Notes: generated from the letters alone by a model not told the origin. A stretch of 64,000 nt of DNA from Lachnocurva sp029100405 (GCA_046263755.1 JBJYZC010000001.1:215124-279123); one strand, 5' to 3'; numbered from the stretch's first letter, positions 17,426 through 27,458 are shown. A program made the numbers and translations.

Positions 17426-19375
17426 TTACTGACCGCTCTGGGTCGTATCCGAAGGATTGCCGGTACCGCTGCCTTCACCCTGGGTTGGCGTATTACCACT
17501 ATTATCGGTACCGCCGGTAGAAGCATTTCCGCCGGTGCCGCTTCCGCCGTCACTTCCATTGTTGTTTCCGCCGGCCGGCTGGCTATTGCCGGAATTTGCC
17601 GGTTTCTCTTCCGGCTTCTTTCCGAGGCTGACGACGAGATCTACCTTGGTTCCCTTGACCTGGGTTCCGCTTACGCTCTGAGAAATGACCATGCCTGCAG
17701 CGACACTGTCATTGTAAGCCTGGCTGATATTTCCAACGGTCAGTCCGTTATTCTGAAGTGCTGTGACTGCCGCAGACTGGCTGGTACCTGCAACATTCGG
17801 TACCGAAACGGTCTCCTGACCCTGGGATACCACGATCGTCACGGTGTCTCCTTCTTTGACGCCATCCGAACCGCCCTTCGGGGACTGGCTGATGACAACG
17901 CCCTGGGCAACGGAGTCACTGGTCTGATACTGGACATTGACTTCCAGATTCAGTTCTTTCAAAGCAGATTCTGCTGCCGATCTGGATTTTCCGACGACAT
18001 TCGGAACAGCTACGGTCGTCTCCGCCGGGCCGCTGGACAAGGTCAGCTGAATGGTCGTATTCTTTGCGACCTTCTTGCCCTTCTTCGGTGTCTGACGGAC
18101 CACCTGGCCTTCCTTGTAGCTATCGGAAGATTCCTTGCCGACCACCTCATACTTAAGGCCTGTCTTATCCAGCTTGGTCCGGACTTCGTCTACTGTGAGG
18201 CCGGTCAGATCCGGTACGGTCACCTTATCCTTCTCACTGCTTTCCTCGGTTTTTGTCGTTGTTTGTGTCGATTTCTTTGTTGTTCCGAAATGGAACCAGC
18301 CCATGAAGGATGCAAGAAGGATCAGAACAATGACTGCAATGATGACTGCTGCGGCAATTCCCATGATGGTGATGGCTTTCTCCATCTTAGGATTTACCTT
18401 TTCATCATCGTCATCCTCCTCATCGTCAATGTCTCTCTCCGAGACAAAGTTATCCTCCTTCGGCCTGTCCTGACGGATCTTCTCCATTTCCTCCGGAGTC
18501 AGGATCTTGGTCTTTCCCTCAGAATCCGGGTCGATATCCTGAACGAAATCCTCATCCGGATTGATCAGGGCTTTTTTCAGATCTACCAGGAGATCTCCCA
18601 TGGTCGGATAACGGCGTTCCGGGCTCTTCTGTGTTGCCTTCTCAATAATGTGCTCGAGAGAAACAGGAACATCATCCACGAGCTCACTCGGCTTTGTCAT
18701 ATGACCCTGCAGATGCTGAATGGCAATGGAAACGGCAGTCTCCCCATCGAAGGGCACTTTGCCGGTCACCATCTCATACATCACAATACCCAGAGAATAG
18801 ATATCGCTCTGCTTCGTCACATAACCGTTTCTGGCCTGTTCCGGCGAAATGTAGTGCACGGATCCCATGGCATCTGTGCTCATGGTCTTGGAAGTCGCAG
18901 CCTTGGCAATGCCGAAGTCCGTGACCTTGACCTTGCCCTCGTTCGAAATAATGATATTCTGCGGCTTAATGTCTCTATGAATAATGCCCTTATTATGAGC
19001 TGCCTCAATGCCTCTTGCCACCTGAATGGCAATGGACAGAACTTCCTTATAGTTCAAGCGGCCTTTTTTGGAAATATAGGTCTTTAAGGTAATTCCCTGC
19101 ACATACTCCATTACGATGTAATAGAGATTATTTTCAAAGCCGACATCATAGATATTGACAATATTGGGATGTTCCAGCCCTGCAGCTGCCTGTGCTTCCT
19201 GGCGGAACTTACTTACGAAGGTCTTATCCTCGGCAAATTCCGGCTTTAAGATCTTGACAGCGACATCCCGCTCGAGCACATGATCCTTGGCCCGATAGAC
19301 ATCTGCCATTCCGCCGGCTCCGACCTGCTCCTGGATCTCGTAACGATCTCCTATAATGGTTCCCGGTATTAACAT
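17426..19375 (-). CDS. prkC: PASTA-domain serine/threonine protein kinase PrkC
   Basis: A 649-residue membrane kinase that senses muropeptides or lipid II and phosphorylates division, wall and translation targets. The kinase domain has the Gly-rich loop VGAGGMADV (18-26), K41, the catalytic HRD (133-135) and DFG (153-155). A very acidic segment precedes the membrane helix at 334-360. Outside are three PASTA repeats (about 385-447, 454-518, 522-585) and a Gly/Asn/Ser/Thr-rich tail of some 60 residues. An AAGGAG precedes the ATG. Its partner phosphatase is encoded just upstream. Confidence 0.97.
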   Translation of the reverse strand: MLIPGTIIGDRYEIQEQVGAGGMADVYRAKDHVLERDVAVKILKPEFAEDKTFVSKFRQEAQAAAGLEHPNIVNIYDVGFENNLYYIVMEYVQGITLKTYISKKGRLNYKEVLSIAIQVARGIEAAHNKGIIHRDIKPQNIIISNEGKVKVTDFGIAKAATSKTMSTDAMGSVHYISPEQARNGYVTKQSDIYSLGIVMYEMVTGKVPFDGETAVSIAIQHLQGHMTKPSELVDDVPVSLEHIIEKATQKSPERRYPTMGDLLVDLKKALINPDEDFVQDIDPDSEGKTKILTPEEMEKIRQDRPKEDNFVSERDIDDEEDDDDEKVNPKMEKAITIMGIAAAVIIAVIVLILLASFMGWFHFGTTKKSTQTTTKTEESSEKDKVTVPDLTGLTVDEVRTKLDKTGLKYEVVGKESSDSYKEGQVVRQTPKKGKKVAKNTTIQLTLSSGPAETTVAVPNVVGKSRSAAESALKELNLEVNVQYQTSDSVAQGVVISQSPKGGSDGVKEGDTVTIVVSQGQETVSVPNVAGTSQSAAVTALQNNGLTVGNISQAYNDSVAAGMVISQSVSGTQVKGTKVDLVVSLGKKPEEKPANSGNSQPAGGNNNGSDGGSGTGGNASTGGTDNSGNTPTQGEGSGTGNPSDTTQSGQ

Positions 19376-19499
19376 AGAAATCTCCTTATATTCTCATGGA
19401 TGATATCAATTTTACGGATTCCGTGATTGATTACTGTAGAAAAGGCATTGTAAAACACGCCTGTCTCTCAATGATGGTAAAAATGGCACCCTGCAAAGG

Positions 19500-20222
19500 C
19501 TAAGGTTCTACTAAAATCACAGAGATATTATCCCTGCCGCCCTTTTCATTGGCAAGATCCATCAATTCCTGACATTCTTCCTCGACAGAACGGCCATCCG
19601 ACAGGATGTCCCGGATCTCCTCATCGGAAAGCATGTCGGTCAGACCATCGGAACAAAGGAGAACCCTGGCTCCATCCGCCAGATCTTCTTCAAAGAAATC
19701 CGGCTTTACCTCTTCTTCTGCGCCGATCGCACGGGTGATATAATGGCGTCTTGGATGAACCTTGGCCTCATTTTCATCGATTTTCCCGGATCGAAGCAGT
19801 TCTCCGACATAAGAATGATCTCTGGTCACCTGATGGAGACCATCCGGATCAGAAATATAGACCCTGCTGTCACCCACATTAGCCGTCAGAAGTCTTCCAT
19901 TCTCGAAGGAACATGCGATGAAAGTCGTCCCCATTCCTTTCTTGGTCTCATCTTCCATAGCTTCCCGAAAAATCAGCTGATTTGCATGGCTGATCGCATT
20001 CTTCAAAACTTCCACCGGCTGACCGGACGGATGTTCTGACAGATCCTCTAAAACGATCTGAACGGTTTTACTGGAAGCATATTCTCCTGCCTGATAGCCG
20101 CCCATGCCATCTGCAAGTAAGAAGGCATTCGGCAGCAAGCCAACAGGCGAAGATCTTGCATAGATATAGTCTTCGTTATTCGACCGGACCCTTCCCGGAT
20201 CCGTCTTCATTGCATATTGCAT
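19500..20222 (-). CDS. prpC: PP2C-type serine/threonine phosphatase PrpC/Stp
   Basis: A 240-residue PPM-family phosphatase that opposes PrkC. The metal-binding motifs are visible: RSNNED near 13-18, ADGMGG near 39, CSDGLTD near 193 and GGRDN near 228. The start at 20222 has an AAGGGGA seven bases upstream, which lies inside the end of rlmN; the two genes overlap by 47 bases in different frames. A later in-frame ATG at 20210 would still overlap. Confidence 0.95.
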   Translation of the reverse strand: MQYAMKTDPGRVRSNNEDYIYARSSPVGLLPNAFLLADGMGGYQAGEYASSKTVQIVLEDLSEHPSGQPVEVLKNAISHANQLIFREAMEDETKKGMGTTFIACSFENGRLLTANVGDSRVYISDPDGLHQVTRDHSYVGELLRSGKIDENEAKVHPRRHYITRAIGAEEEVKPDFFEEDLADGARVLLCSDGLTDMLSDEEIRDILSDGRSVEEECQELMDLANEKGGRDNISVILVEP

Positions 20223-21270
20223 TACATTTTCCCCTTAAATGCCGTCTGCGAAGCTGCCCGCAGGCCCCATCGATATCACGGCCCAATTCTCTCCTAATAG
20301 TAACATTTATCCCCAGATTTTCAAGTTTCTTTTGGAAGGAGTGGATCCGCTTCTGATTGGACTGGACATAGGATCTCTCCTTGATCGGGTTCACAGGAAT
20401 CAGATTCACATGGCAGAGACAGCCCTTTAAGAGAGCCGCCAGGCGGACAGCATCCTCATCACTGTCATTTACATTGCCGACCAGACTGTACTCAAAAGTT
20501 ACCCGCCGGCCGCTTGCTTTGACATAATCCCTCATCGCCTGAATCACTTCATGGATATCATAACGATTGGCGATCGGCATCAGTTCCCGGCGTTTTTCCT
20601 GTGTCGATGCATGTAAGGACAAGGCCAGTGTGATCTGGAGATCTTCCTTTGCCAGATTATAGATCCTTGGAACAAGACCGCAAGTCGAAACCGTCACATT
20701 TCTCTGGCTGATATTCAGGCCATTCGGATCCGTCAGAAGATGTATAAAACGAATCAGATTGTCATAATTATCCAGCGGTTCTCCGGTTCCCATCACAACC
20801 ACATTGGAGACCCTTTCTCCGATATCCGCCTGAATACGGTAGATCTGGTCCAGCATTTCCGAAGGCCGAAGGCCCCGGACCAGGCCATCCAGTGTCGATG
20901 CGCAGAAGCGGCAGCCCATGCGGCAGCCCACCTGGGAGGAAATGCAGACCGAATTTCCATGTTCATACTTCATCAAAACAGACTCGACCATATTGCCGTC
21001 CGAGAGAGCAAAAAGATACTTCCTGGTGCCGTCGATCTTTGAAATCTGCAGATCCTCTTCCGTAAGAATGGTCAGGCTTGCCTCTTCCTTCAATTTCTCT
21101 CTCAGGCTCTTCGGAAGATTCGTCATCTCGTCAAAGGAAGAAGCCAGGCGGACATGCATCCATTCATAGATCTGTTTGGCCCGGAAAGGCTTCTCGCCAA
21201 GAGAAGTGCAGTAATCCATAAGCTCCTCTAAAGTCATGGACTTGATATCTGTTTTTTCCTGATCATTCAT
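20176..21270 (-). CDS. rlmN: 23S rRNA (adenine2503-C2)-methyltransferase RlmN
   Basis: A 364-residue radical-SAM enzyme that methylates A2503 of 23S rRNA and A37 of some tRNAs. The 4Fe-4S cluster cysteines are C116, C120 and C123 (CRMGCRFC); the methyl-carrying cysteine is in the GACGQL motif near the C terminus. The reading continues about 24 residues past GACGQL, with a basic tail rich in Arg and Lys, overlapping prpC by 47 bases. Position between rsmB and prpC is the usual Firmicute order. Confidence 0.97.
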   Translation of the reverse strand: MNDQEKTDIKSMTLEELMDYCTSLGEKPFRAKQIYEWMHVRLASSFDEMTNLPKSLREKLKEEASLTILTEEDLQISKIDGTRKYLFALSDGNMVESVLMKYEHGNSVCISSQVGCRMGCRFCASTLDGLVRGLRPSEMLDQIYRIQADIGERVSNVVVMGTGEPLDNYDNLIRFIHLLTDPNGLNISQRNVTVSTCGLVPRIYNLAKEDLQITLALSLHASTQEKRRELMPIANRYDIHEVIQAMRDYVKASGRRVTFEYSLVGNVNDSDEDAVRLAALLKGCLCHVNLIPVNPIKERSYVQSNQKRIHSFQKKLENLGINVTIRRELGRDIDGACGQLRRRHLRGKCNAICNEDGSGKGPVE

Positions 21271-21377
21271 TTCTTTTATCCTTCATCAAAAAGTTTCCAC
21301 TGCCACTTGGTCTTTCTTCTTCCAGGCGTTCCAATAAAATGAAAATGCTGTTTTGGGAATGCTGTGACATCCTTTTC

Positions 21378-21399
21378 GCATGCTTACAGAGCATGCTTA
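21378..21399 (-). repeat. 13-bp duplication covering the rsmB stop codon
   Basis: The nine bases TAAGCATGC, which start with the rsmB stop, occur twice at an offset of 13 bases (21391-21399 and 21378-21386 in plus coordinates). Confidence 0.7.
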
Positions 21400-22743
21400 C
21401 CGTGAAAATACAGCATAATAGAAGCCGTCATGATGAAGATCCGGCAGGATCTGTCTCTCTTCTATCAGAGTAAGATCCGGCCAGGTCTGTAAGATCCAGT
21501 CACGGTTCTCCTGGTTTTCTGCCTGATCGATCGTACAGGTGGAATAGACCAGTTTTCCGCCCTCTTTCAAATAAGAAAGCGAAGCGAGAAGGATCTTTCT
21601 CTGCAGCATCTGTAAGGATCTGATATCCTCTTCTTTCAGGCGATAGCGGATCTCCGGCTTTCGCCTGAGTACACCCAGGCCGGAACAGGGGAGGTCTGCC
21701 AGAAGAAAGTCCGCCCGGCCTTCCAGACTTTTATCATGAACCGTCGCATCGCCTACTTCTGCCCGAATGGAAGTAAGTCCAAGCCGCAAAGCATTTTCCC
21801 GGATTTTTTCCACCTTTTCTTCGGTCAGATCCCGGGAGAGAATCTGCCCCTCGTCTCCCATGATAAGGGCTGCATCTATGGATTTTCCGCCGGGCGCAGC
21901 ACAGAGATCGATCACCACTTTTCCGGGCCGGATCCCTGCAGCCTCTGCCGGAAGCATGGAGGAGAGATCCTGGATATAGAAATCGCCTTCTAAGAATTCC
22001 GGCAGATCCGACAGACTACCCCCTCCTTCCAGGAGGAAAATACCTGACTCTCTGTCTGAGAGAGGATCCACGTCCTTCGACTGATCCTGTGTCTCTCTTC
22101 TCTGGAAGAGTTCTGCCCGGTCTACATTTATAAGAGTCATGCCCTGACTCTCCAGTCTCTGTCTTAAAATTTCAGGCCGGATCTTTCCTTCATTCGTCCG
22201 GATCGACAGGGGCGCGGGATCAGAAAAGCCCTGACAGATCCGGTCCCGGATGCTTTCTCCATAGTCCCTCTGCCAGAGATCGAGAATCCAGTTTGGAATG
22301 TTGGTTTTCGCCTCCAATGTGGAAGGGGACAAGGGATCCGATGTCATTCTTCGGATATAGGTCCGGAGAACGGCATTAACAAAGCCTTTAAGGCCCGGAA
22401 AACCGCGTTTTTTCGTAAGTTTCACTGCTTCATTTACGACGGCGGAATCCGGAATGTGATCCATGAAGCGAAGCTGATAGAGGCTCATTCGAAGGATCTC
22501 CCGAATGACCGGCTTCATCTTTTTGACCTTGGTTTTTGAGATCTGATTTAAGATGTCATCAAGTTCCAGCATCTTTTCGATGGTTCCCCGGGTCAGGCGG
22601 ACCATGAAATGCTTGTCCCTCTCCGGGAGGTAGTCATATTTTTCCAGGACCGCATGGAGGATCAGATGGCTGAATTCGCCCTTTTCCAGGATCTCCATCA
22701 GCATGTCCAGGACAAGTCCTCTCGTATTTACAGTAGATGTCAT
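21397..22743 (-). CDS. rsmB: 16S rRNA (cytosine967-C5)-methyltransferase RsmB
   Basis: A 448-residue m5C methyltransferase. A NusB-like RNA-binding domain (about 1-125) precedes the Rossmann methyltransferase domain with the SAM motif DLCAAPGGKS and the two catalytic cysteines in DLPCSG and YSTCTI. The ATG at 22743 has AAGGA eight bases upstream. A TTG-initiated reading from 22803 overlaps yugP and is rejected. Its TAA stop sits in a 13-bp duplication. Confidence 0.96.
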   Translation of the reverse strand: MTSTVNTRGLVLDMLMEILEKGEFSHLILHAVLEKYDYLPERDKHFMVRLTRGTIEKMLELDDILNQISKTKVKKMKPVIREILRMSLYQLRFMDHIPDSAVVNEAVKLTKKRGFPGLKGFVNAVLRTYIRRMTSDPLSPSTLEAKTNIPNWILDLWQRDYGESIRDRICQGFSDPAPLSIRTNEGKIRPEILRQRLESQGMTLINVDRAELFQRRETQDQSKDVDPLSDRESGIFLLEGGGSLSDLPEFLEGDFYIQDLSSMLPAEAAGIRPGKVVIDLCAAPGGKSIDAALIMGDEGQILSRDLTEEKVEKIRENALRLGLTSIRAEVGDATVHDKSLEGRADFLLADLPCSGLGVLRRKPEIRYRLKEEDIRSLQMLQRKILLASLSYLKEGGKLVYSTCTIDQAENQENRDWILQTWPDLTLIEERQILPDLHHDGFYYAVFSR

Positions 22744-22799
22744 AGGATCTTCCTTTTTTGATACCGCATTGGATCGTTGACACGCGAAAAGATCCCCTG

Positions 22800-23543
22800 T
22801 CAATCCCTGTCATTTCTGGTCAAAATCAGGATCCGAAGCAGCTGAAGGATCGCAGACAAAGCGCCTGCGACATAGGTCAGAGCGGCTGCAACAAGGACTT
22901 TCCGTGTCTTCTTTAATTCATCCCTTTCCAGGATATGTCCGTCGCGAAGCATTTGCATGGCACGGTGCGAAGCATTAAATTCCACCGGTAAGGTCACGAT
23001 CTGGAAGAGGACCGCCAGGGAAAAGGCCCAGATACCGATCCGGATCAGAATGCCCGGCAGGCTCGATGATGTCGTCGCACTTCCGCCATAACCTAAGAAG
23101 ATACCGATCAGGATCAGAGGCCAGGAAATCGCCGAGCCGAAATTGGCAACCGGAACCAGCCAGCCCCGAAAGATCAGGGGGAAGTAACCGACCTGGTGCT
23201 GAATGGCGTGGCCGCATTCGTGGGCTGCCACACCGACTGCTGCAACCGACCGCGACTGATAGACACTGTCAGAGAGCGAGAGCGTCTTATTCCTCGGATC
23301 ATAATGATCCGTCAGATTTCCGGAGATATGGAGGATCTGTACATCAAAGATTCCTGCCATATGAAGGATCCGTTCCGCCGTCTCAGCCCCGGTCATGCCC
23401 AGTCTGCTTGCAACATTCTGGTAACGACGGAAAGTCGCATTGACATTGGCCGATGCAATGGCACAGATCAGAATACCGATCAAGATCAAAATATAGGTCG
23501 GATCGAAAAAGCCATAGCCAAATCCATAACCACCATAATACAT
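22800..23543 (-). CDS. yugP: Membrane zinc metallopeptidase of the YugP family
   Basis: A 247-residue membrane protease of the Zn_peptidase_2 family, role poorly known. A Gly/Tyr-rich start is followed by a membrane helix (about 16-34), the zincin motif HECGH (108-112) and two or three further helices. GGAGG lies before the ATG. It stands between fmt and rsmB as in other Clostridia. Confidence 0.93.
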   Translation of the reverse strand: MYYGGYGFGYGFFDPTYILILIGILICAIASANVNATFRRYQNVASRLGMTGAETAERILHMAGIFDVQILHISGNLTDHYDPRNKTLSLSDSVYQSRSVAAVGVAAHECGHAIQHQVGYFPLIFRGWLVPVANFGSAISWPLILIGIFLGYGGSATTSSSLPGILIRIGIWAFSLAVLFQIVTLPVEFNASHRAMQMLRDGHILERDELKKTRKVLVAAALTYVAGALSAILQLLRILILTRNDRD

Positions 23544-23570
23544 AGATATTCCTCCAGTCTTTCAGGCACT

Positions 23571-24557
23571 TTAGCGCTCCATGGAAAAAGCATCGCCGAT
23601 CTTCAGAGAATGTCCTAAAAGGAAAGTCTTCGCATCCATCCGTTTCTTTCCTTCCATCTGGATCTCCTCGAGTAAGAGACTGCCCCGGCCGCAGGCCACT
23701 TCGATCCCCTGATCTGACAGGGCGAGAATGGTTCCCGGACAGACAGACGCTTCATTTCTTTGGTCCTGACTCAACTTCTGATCCTGCGTCGTATCCTGTT
23801 TGGCATTCAAGACCTTGCTCTTCCAGATCTTTACCAACTTGCCATTCAGGAAAGAATAAGCACTGGGCCAGGGATTTAAGCCCCGGACATAATGATCCAG
23901 TTCTTCTGCCGGCCGGCTCCAGATGAGATTACCCATACTCTTCTTCAACATGCCGACATGGCTGGCTTCTGCCTCATTCTGAGGAATCGGTTTTACCTTT
24001 CCATCGGAAAGATCCTGTAAAGTCTTCACGATCAGATCACCGCCGACCAGAGCCAGTTTCTCAAAAAGGGATCCGCCGGTCTCTTTTGGATCGATGGGAA
24101 CCGTTTCCTGCTCCAGGATATCACCATCATCCAGGCCGACACCCATCTGCATGGTCGTGACACCGGTCTCCTTGTCCCCATTCAAAATGGACCACTGAAT
24201 GGGCGCTGCTCCCCGATACTTTGGAAGCAGAGAGGCATGGACATTGACACAGCCGAAGGACGGCATGTCCAGGATCTCCTTCGGAAGGATCTGACCATAG
24301 GCTGCTACGACAATGATGTCAGCCGGATATTTCCGCAATACTTCTATATTGTCCGGCTTTCGGATCCGATCCGGCTGGAATACAGGGATCTTATGAGACA
24401 GAGCCCACGTCTTCACCTCGGAAAACCGGGGCTCTCCCTTTCTTCCCCGGGGCTTGTCCGGCTGGGTGACCGCCAGAAGGATCTCATGACCGGCACGATA
24501 CAGGGCATCCAGGCTTGTGACTGCAAAGTCCGGTGTCCCCATGAAGATGATCTTCAT
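23571..24557 (-). CDS. fmt: Methionyl-tRNA formyltransferase
   Basis: Formylates initiator Met-tRNA. The 328-residue protein has the start GTPDFAV (7-13), the catalytic Asn-His pair in VNVHASLLP (N105, H107) and the Asp in GLDDGD (about 143). The C-terminal OB-like domain follows from about 210 with a low-complexity Gln/Asp insert near 255-270. Starts two bases after the def stop, so formylation and deformylation enzymes are co-expressed. Confidence 0.97.
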   Translation of the reverse strand: MKIIFMGTPDFAVTSLDALYRAGHEILLAVTQPDKPRGRKGEPRFSEVKTWALSHKIPVFQPDRIRKPDNIEVLRKYPADIIVVAAYGQILPKEILDMPSFGCVNVHASLLPKYRGAAPIQWSILNGDKETGVTTMQMGVGLDDGDILEQETVPIDPKETGGSLFEKLALVGGDLIVKTLQDLSDGKVKPIPQNEAEASHVGMLKKSMGNLIWSRPAEELDHYVRGLNPWPSAYSFLNGKLVKIWKSKVLNAKQDTTQDQKLSQDQRNEASVCPGTILALSDQGIEVACGRGSLLLEEIQMEGKKRMDAKTFLLGHSLKIGDAFSMER

Positions 24558-24559
24558 CC

Positions 24560-25063
24560 TTATTCTTCTCCTTCATAGTCCTCATCATTTCCGTCATCTG
24601 CGGAAACTTCCATCAGATCTCCTTCGACCTTACTTGTGTACATAACGCCGTCCAGATGATCCAATTCATGGCAGATGGCGCGGGCCAGAAGGCCTTCGCC
24701 CTCCAGCTTATAAGGCTTCATATCGAGATCATATGCCTCGCAGATCACATGATTGGGACGAGTGACAATGCCCACCTTATTGGGAACAGACAGACAGCCT
24801 TCCTGTCCGGTCTGCACCCCGTCCTTTTCTGTAATGACCGGATTGATGAGATAATAGGGGCCATTGCCGTCCTGTACATCGATCACGACCATTCTTCGTA
24901 AGACTCCGACCTGGGGTGCGGCCAGGCCGACACCATTGGCTTCGTACATGGTTTCCACCATATCATGAGCCAGTTCCAGAAGATGCGGGGTCATCTCTTT
25001 GACCGGGTTACATTTCTTTAAAAGGATTGGATCGCCTTCCAGGCGAATCTGTCTTAATGCCAT
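24560..25063 (-). CDS. def: Peptide deformylase
   Basis: A 167-residue metalloenzyme removing the N-formyl group from nascent proteins. All three motifs are present: GVGLAAPQVG (44-53), EGCLS (88-92, C90 metal ligand) and HELDH (132-136). An acidic tail of about 20 residues ends the protein. An AAGGAGG precedes the ATG. Confidence 0.98.
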   Translation of the reverse strand: MALRQIRLEGDPILLKKCNPVKEMTPHLLELAHDMVETMYEANGVGLAAPQVGVLRRMVVIDVQDGNGPYYLINPVITEKDGVQTGQEGCLSVPNKVGIVTRPNHVICEAYDLDMKPYKLEGEGLLARAICHELDHLDGVMYTSKVEGDLMEVSADDGNDEDYEGEE

Positions 25064-25106
25064 AGTTTCCTCCTTTGGTTTTATTCATCAATCTACTTAT
25101 TTTTGC

Positions 25107-25160
25107 CTTATTTTATTATTGTCTTATTTTATTATTGTCTTATTTTATTATTGTCTTATT
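25107..25160. repeat. Three 16-bp tandem repeats between priA and def
   Basis: Exact copies of CTTATTTTATTATTGT at 25107-25122, 25123-25138 and 25139-25154, plus a partial copy. They lie in the 148-base gap that would be the untranslated stretch between priA and def. Confidence 0.85.
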
Positions 25161-25211
25161 GCAAAAGATCCGTTCACTGTTTTTTCCTTCCCCGGTCCTG
25201 CTTCTTACTGC

Positions 25212-27458
25212 TTACAGGGGATCAAAATCAAACCAGATATAAACATCACTGTATCTTTGTTTTTCCTGAATATAGACCGTGGCCAGATTTTTTGCCAGGA
25301 CCAGCTTATCATAAGAGCTGTGTTTTAGATAGACTGTCTTTCTCCAGACATCGCGGATCCGGGCAATGCCGGCATCCTCCGGGCCTAGGACCCTGACCTG
25401 TGACAAGGTCTCGGTCTTCCCTTCTTCTCGAAGGTAAGATGCGAGTTCCTTCGCTTCTGTTTCGAGATGGTCTTTCTTCTCCGAGGTCAAAAGGATCATC
25501 AGTAGATGCCCAGCCGGCGGATAATCCAGAAGCCTCCGGTATTGGATCTCCTCCTGATAGAAAGCCGGATAATCCTGGGCTGCCGCACATTGGATACTGT
25601 AGTGATCCGGCTGGTAGGTCTGGATCACGACCTGTCCCGGTATCTGTCCCCGTCCGGCCCGGCCGGCAGCCTGAGTAATGAGCTGGAAGGTACGTTCCGC
25701 CCCGCGGAAATCCGCGGCATTTAATGACATATCTGCTGCCAGGATCCCAACCAAGGTGACATAGGGAAAATCATGACCTTTTACGATCATCTGGGTCCCG
25801 ACCAGGATATCCGCCTCCCGGTTGGAAAACTGTTCCAGGATCTGGCGATAACTTCCCCTGGTCCTCGTCGTATCCGCATCCATGCGGAGTACCCGGGCCT
25901 TGGGAAAAATTTTCTTCACGGCCTCTTCCACTTTCTCGGTACCTGCCCGGAAGCCTCCGATATAGGGAGATCCGCAGGTCGGACAAACTTTCGGCATGGG
26001 CCTGGTATAGCCGCAGTAATGGCAATGGAGTTTTCCATCCCTGTGAAGTGTCAGAGAGACATCACAGTGGGGACACTTGATACTTTTGCCGCAGGACCTG
26101 CAGGAAACGAAGCCCATCATGCCCCTCCGGTTCAGAAAGAGCATGATCTGCTCTCCCTTATTCAGGCGATCCGTCATCAGATCCTGAAGGCGCCGGGAAA
26201 GGATCGAGCGATTGCCGGATCTTAATTCTTCTCTCAGATCCTCAATCTCACAGGTTGGAAGGGGGCGTTCCTCAACTCTTTTTTTCATTTGAAGGAAGCC
26301 GATCTTCCCATCCGCTGCAGCTTCATAAGTTTCCACAGACGGAGTCGCCGATCCCAGGATCACGGTCGCATGAGAAAGCTCCCCGCGCCGGATGGCCACA
26401 TCTCTTGCATGATAACGGGGTGCCTGCTCACTTTTATAGGAAGATTCATGCTCTTCATCCACAATCATAAGACCCAGATGTGAAAATGGTGTGAACAGGG
26501 CACTTCTCGGTCCAACCATAATCCGGCAGCTGCCGTTTCTGGCCCGGTCCAGCTGATCCATCCGTTCGCCTGGCGACATCCTGGAATTTAAAATGGAGAC
26601 CAGATCTCCAAAACGCTGATAGAAACGCATGACGGTCTGATAGGTCAGGGCGATCTCCGGAATCAAAACGATCGCTTCCTCTCCCCGGTCCAGGCAGTCC
26701 TGAATCAGTTCCATATAGACTTCCGTTTTCCCGGATCCGGTCACTCCATAAAGGAGATAGGGTTTTCGAATGCCCCGGGCCTGGTCCTGTCTTACGGTTT
26801 CTATGCAGGCAGCCTGTTCTTCGGTCAAATGCAGGTCCTTCTCTTCCCTTTTCAGATCCCACAAGGGGTCACGGAAAGCGCGGACAGACTCTACAATGGC
26901 CAAACCCCTGGCTTCCAGATCCCGGATGACATAGCTTCCGATATGAAGCTTTCCGGTAATAAGATCCCAGGGGATCTCTTTCTGGTCCAAGAGTTCCGAC
27001 AGAAGTCGTTCCCTGGCCAGGGAATGCCTCTTTGCCTTCTTCATATCCTCCAGAGCTGTCCTTCCCTCTGCCTCTCCTACAGCCAGGCGGACCAGCTTCT
27101 TCTCCTGAATCTTCCCCCGATTTCCGGTCGGGAAGACCGTTTTCAAGGCCTGATTCATGGTAGAGCCGAAGTGATCCGAGATCCATCCGGCAAGGGCGAT
27201 CAACTGGCCTGTGGTATTCTCACTTTCTTTTTTGGCCTTTTGGACGGAGAGGATCTCCTTCATGGATTCCTTTGGAACTTTTGCTTCGTTGGAAAGGGAA
27301 AGCACAAATCCCGCGATCTTCCGATTTCCTCTGCCGAAGGGGATCAAAACCTCAGAGCCGACTGTTACGTCAGATTCCATTTCGGCCGGAATCCCATATT
27401 GGAAGGTCCGGTCCAGCTTTTCCAATGTGATATCCACAATGACATCTGCGTATTTCAT
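25212..27458 (-). CDS. priA: Primosomal helicase PriA
   Basis: A 748-residue 3'-to-5' DNA helicase that restarts stalled forks. The N-terminal DNA-binding region is followed by the helicase core with Walker A GVTGSGKTE (about 239-247), the DEEH box and SATPS, and eight zinc-binding cysteines in paired CxxC clusters (near 447-490), then the second helicase lobe with RFQLITQAAGRAGR-like motif. Length is normal. Located between murE and def. Confidence 0.97.
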   Translation of the reverse strand: MKYADVIVDITLEKLDRTFQYGIPAEMESDVTVGSEVLIPFGRGNRKIAGFVLSLSNEAKVPKESMKEILSVQKAKKESENTTGQLIALAGWISDHFGSTMNQALKTVFPTGNRGKIQEKKLVRLAVGEAEGRTALEDMKKAKRHSLARERLLSELLDQKEIPWDLITGKLHIGSYVIRDLEARGLAIVESVRAFRDPLWDLKREEKDLHLTEEQAACIETVRQDQARGIRKPYLLYGVTGSGKTEVYMELIQDCLDRGEEAIVLIPEIALTYQTVMRFYQRFGDLVSILNSRMSPGERMDQLDRARNGSCRIMVGPRSALFTPFSHLGLMIVDEEHESSYKSEQAPRYHARDVAIRRGELSHATVILGSATPSVETYEAAADGKIGFLQMKKRVEERPLPTCEIEDLREELRSGNRSILSRRLQDLMTDRLNKGEQIMLFLNRRGMMGFVSCRSCGKSIKCPHCDVSLTLHRDGKLHCHYCGYTRPMPKVCPTCGSPYIGGFRAGTEKVEEAVKKIFPKARVLRMDADTTRTRGSYRQILEQFSNREADILVGTQMIVKGHDFPYVTLVGILAADMSLNAADFRGAERTFQLITQAAGRAGRGQIPGQVVIQTYQPDHYSIQCAAAQDYPAFYQEEIQYRRLLDYPPAGHLLMILLTSEKKDHLETEAKELASYLREEGKTETLSQVRVLGPEDAGIARIRDVWRKTVYLKHSSYDKLVLAKNLATVYIQEKQRYSDVYIWFDFDPL

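Noticed and set aside
17314..17559. An 81-codon minus-strand open frame at the end of prkC
   Set aside because: Alternative frame of the Gly/Asn/Thr-rich prkC tail; composition reflects the shifted repeat codons.
22743..22803. Longer RsmB start (TTG at 22803)
   Set aside because: It overlaps yugP and adds residues not seen in the family; the ATG at 22743 has a proper Shine-Dalgarno.
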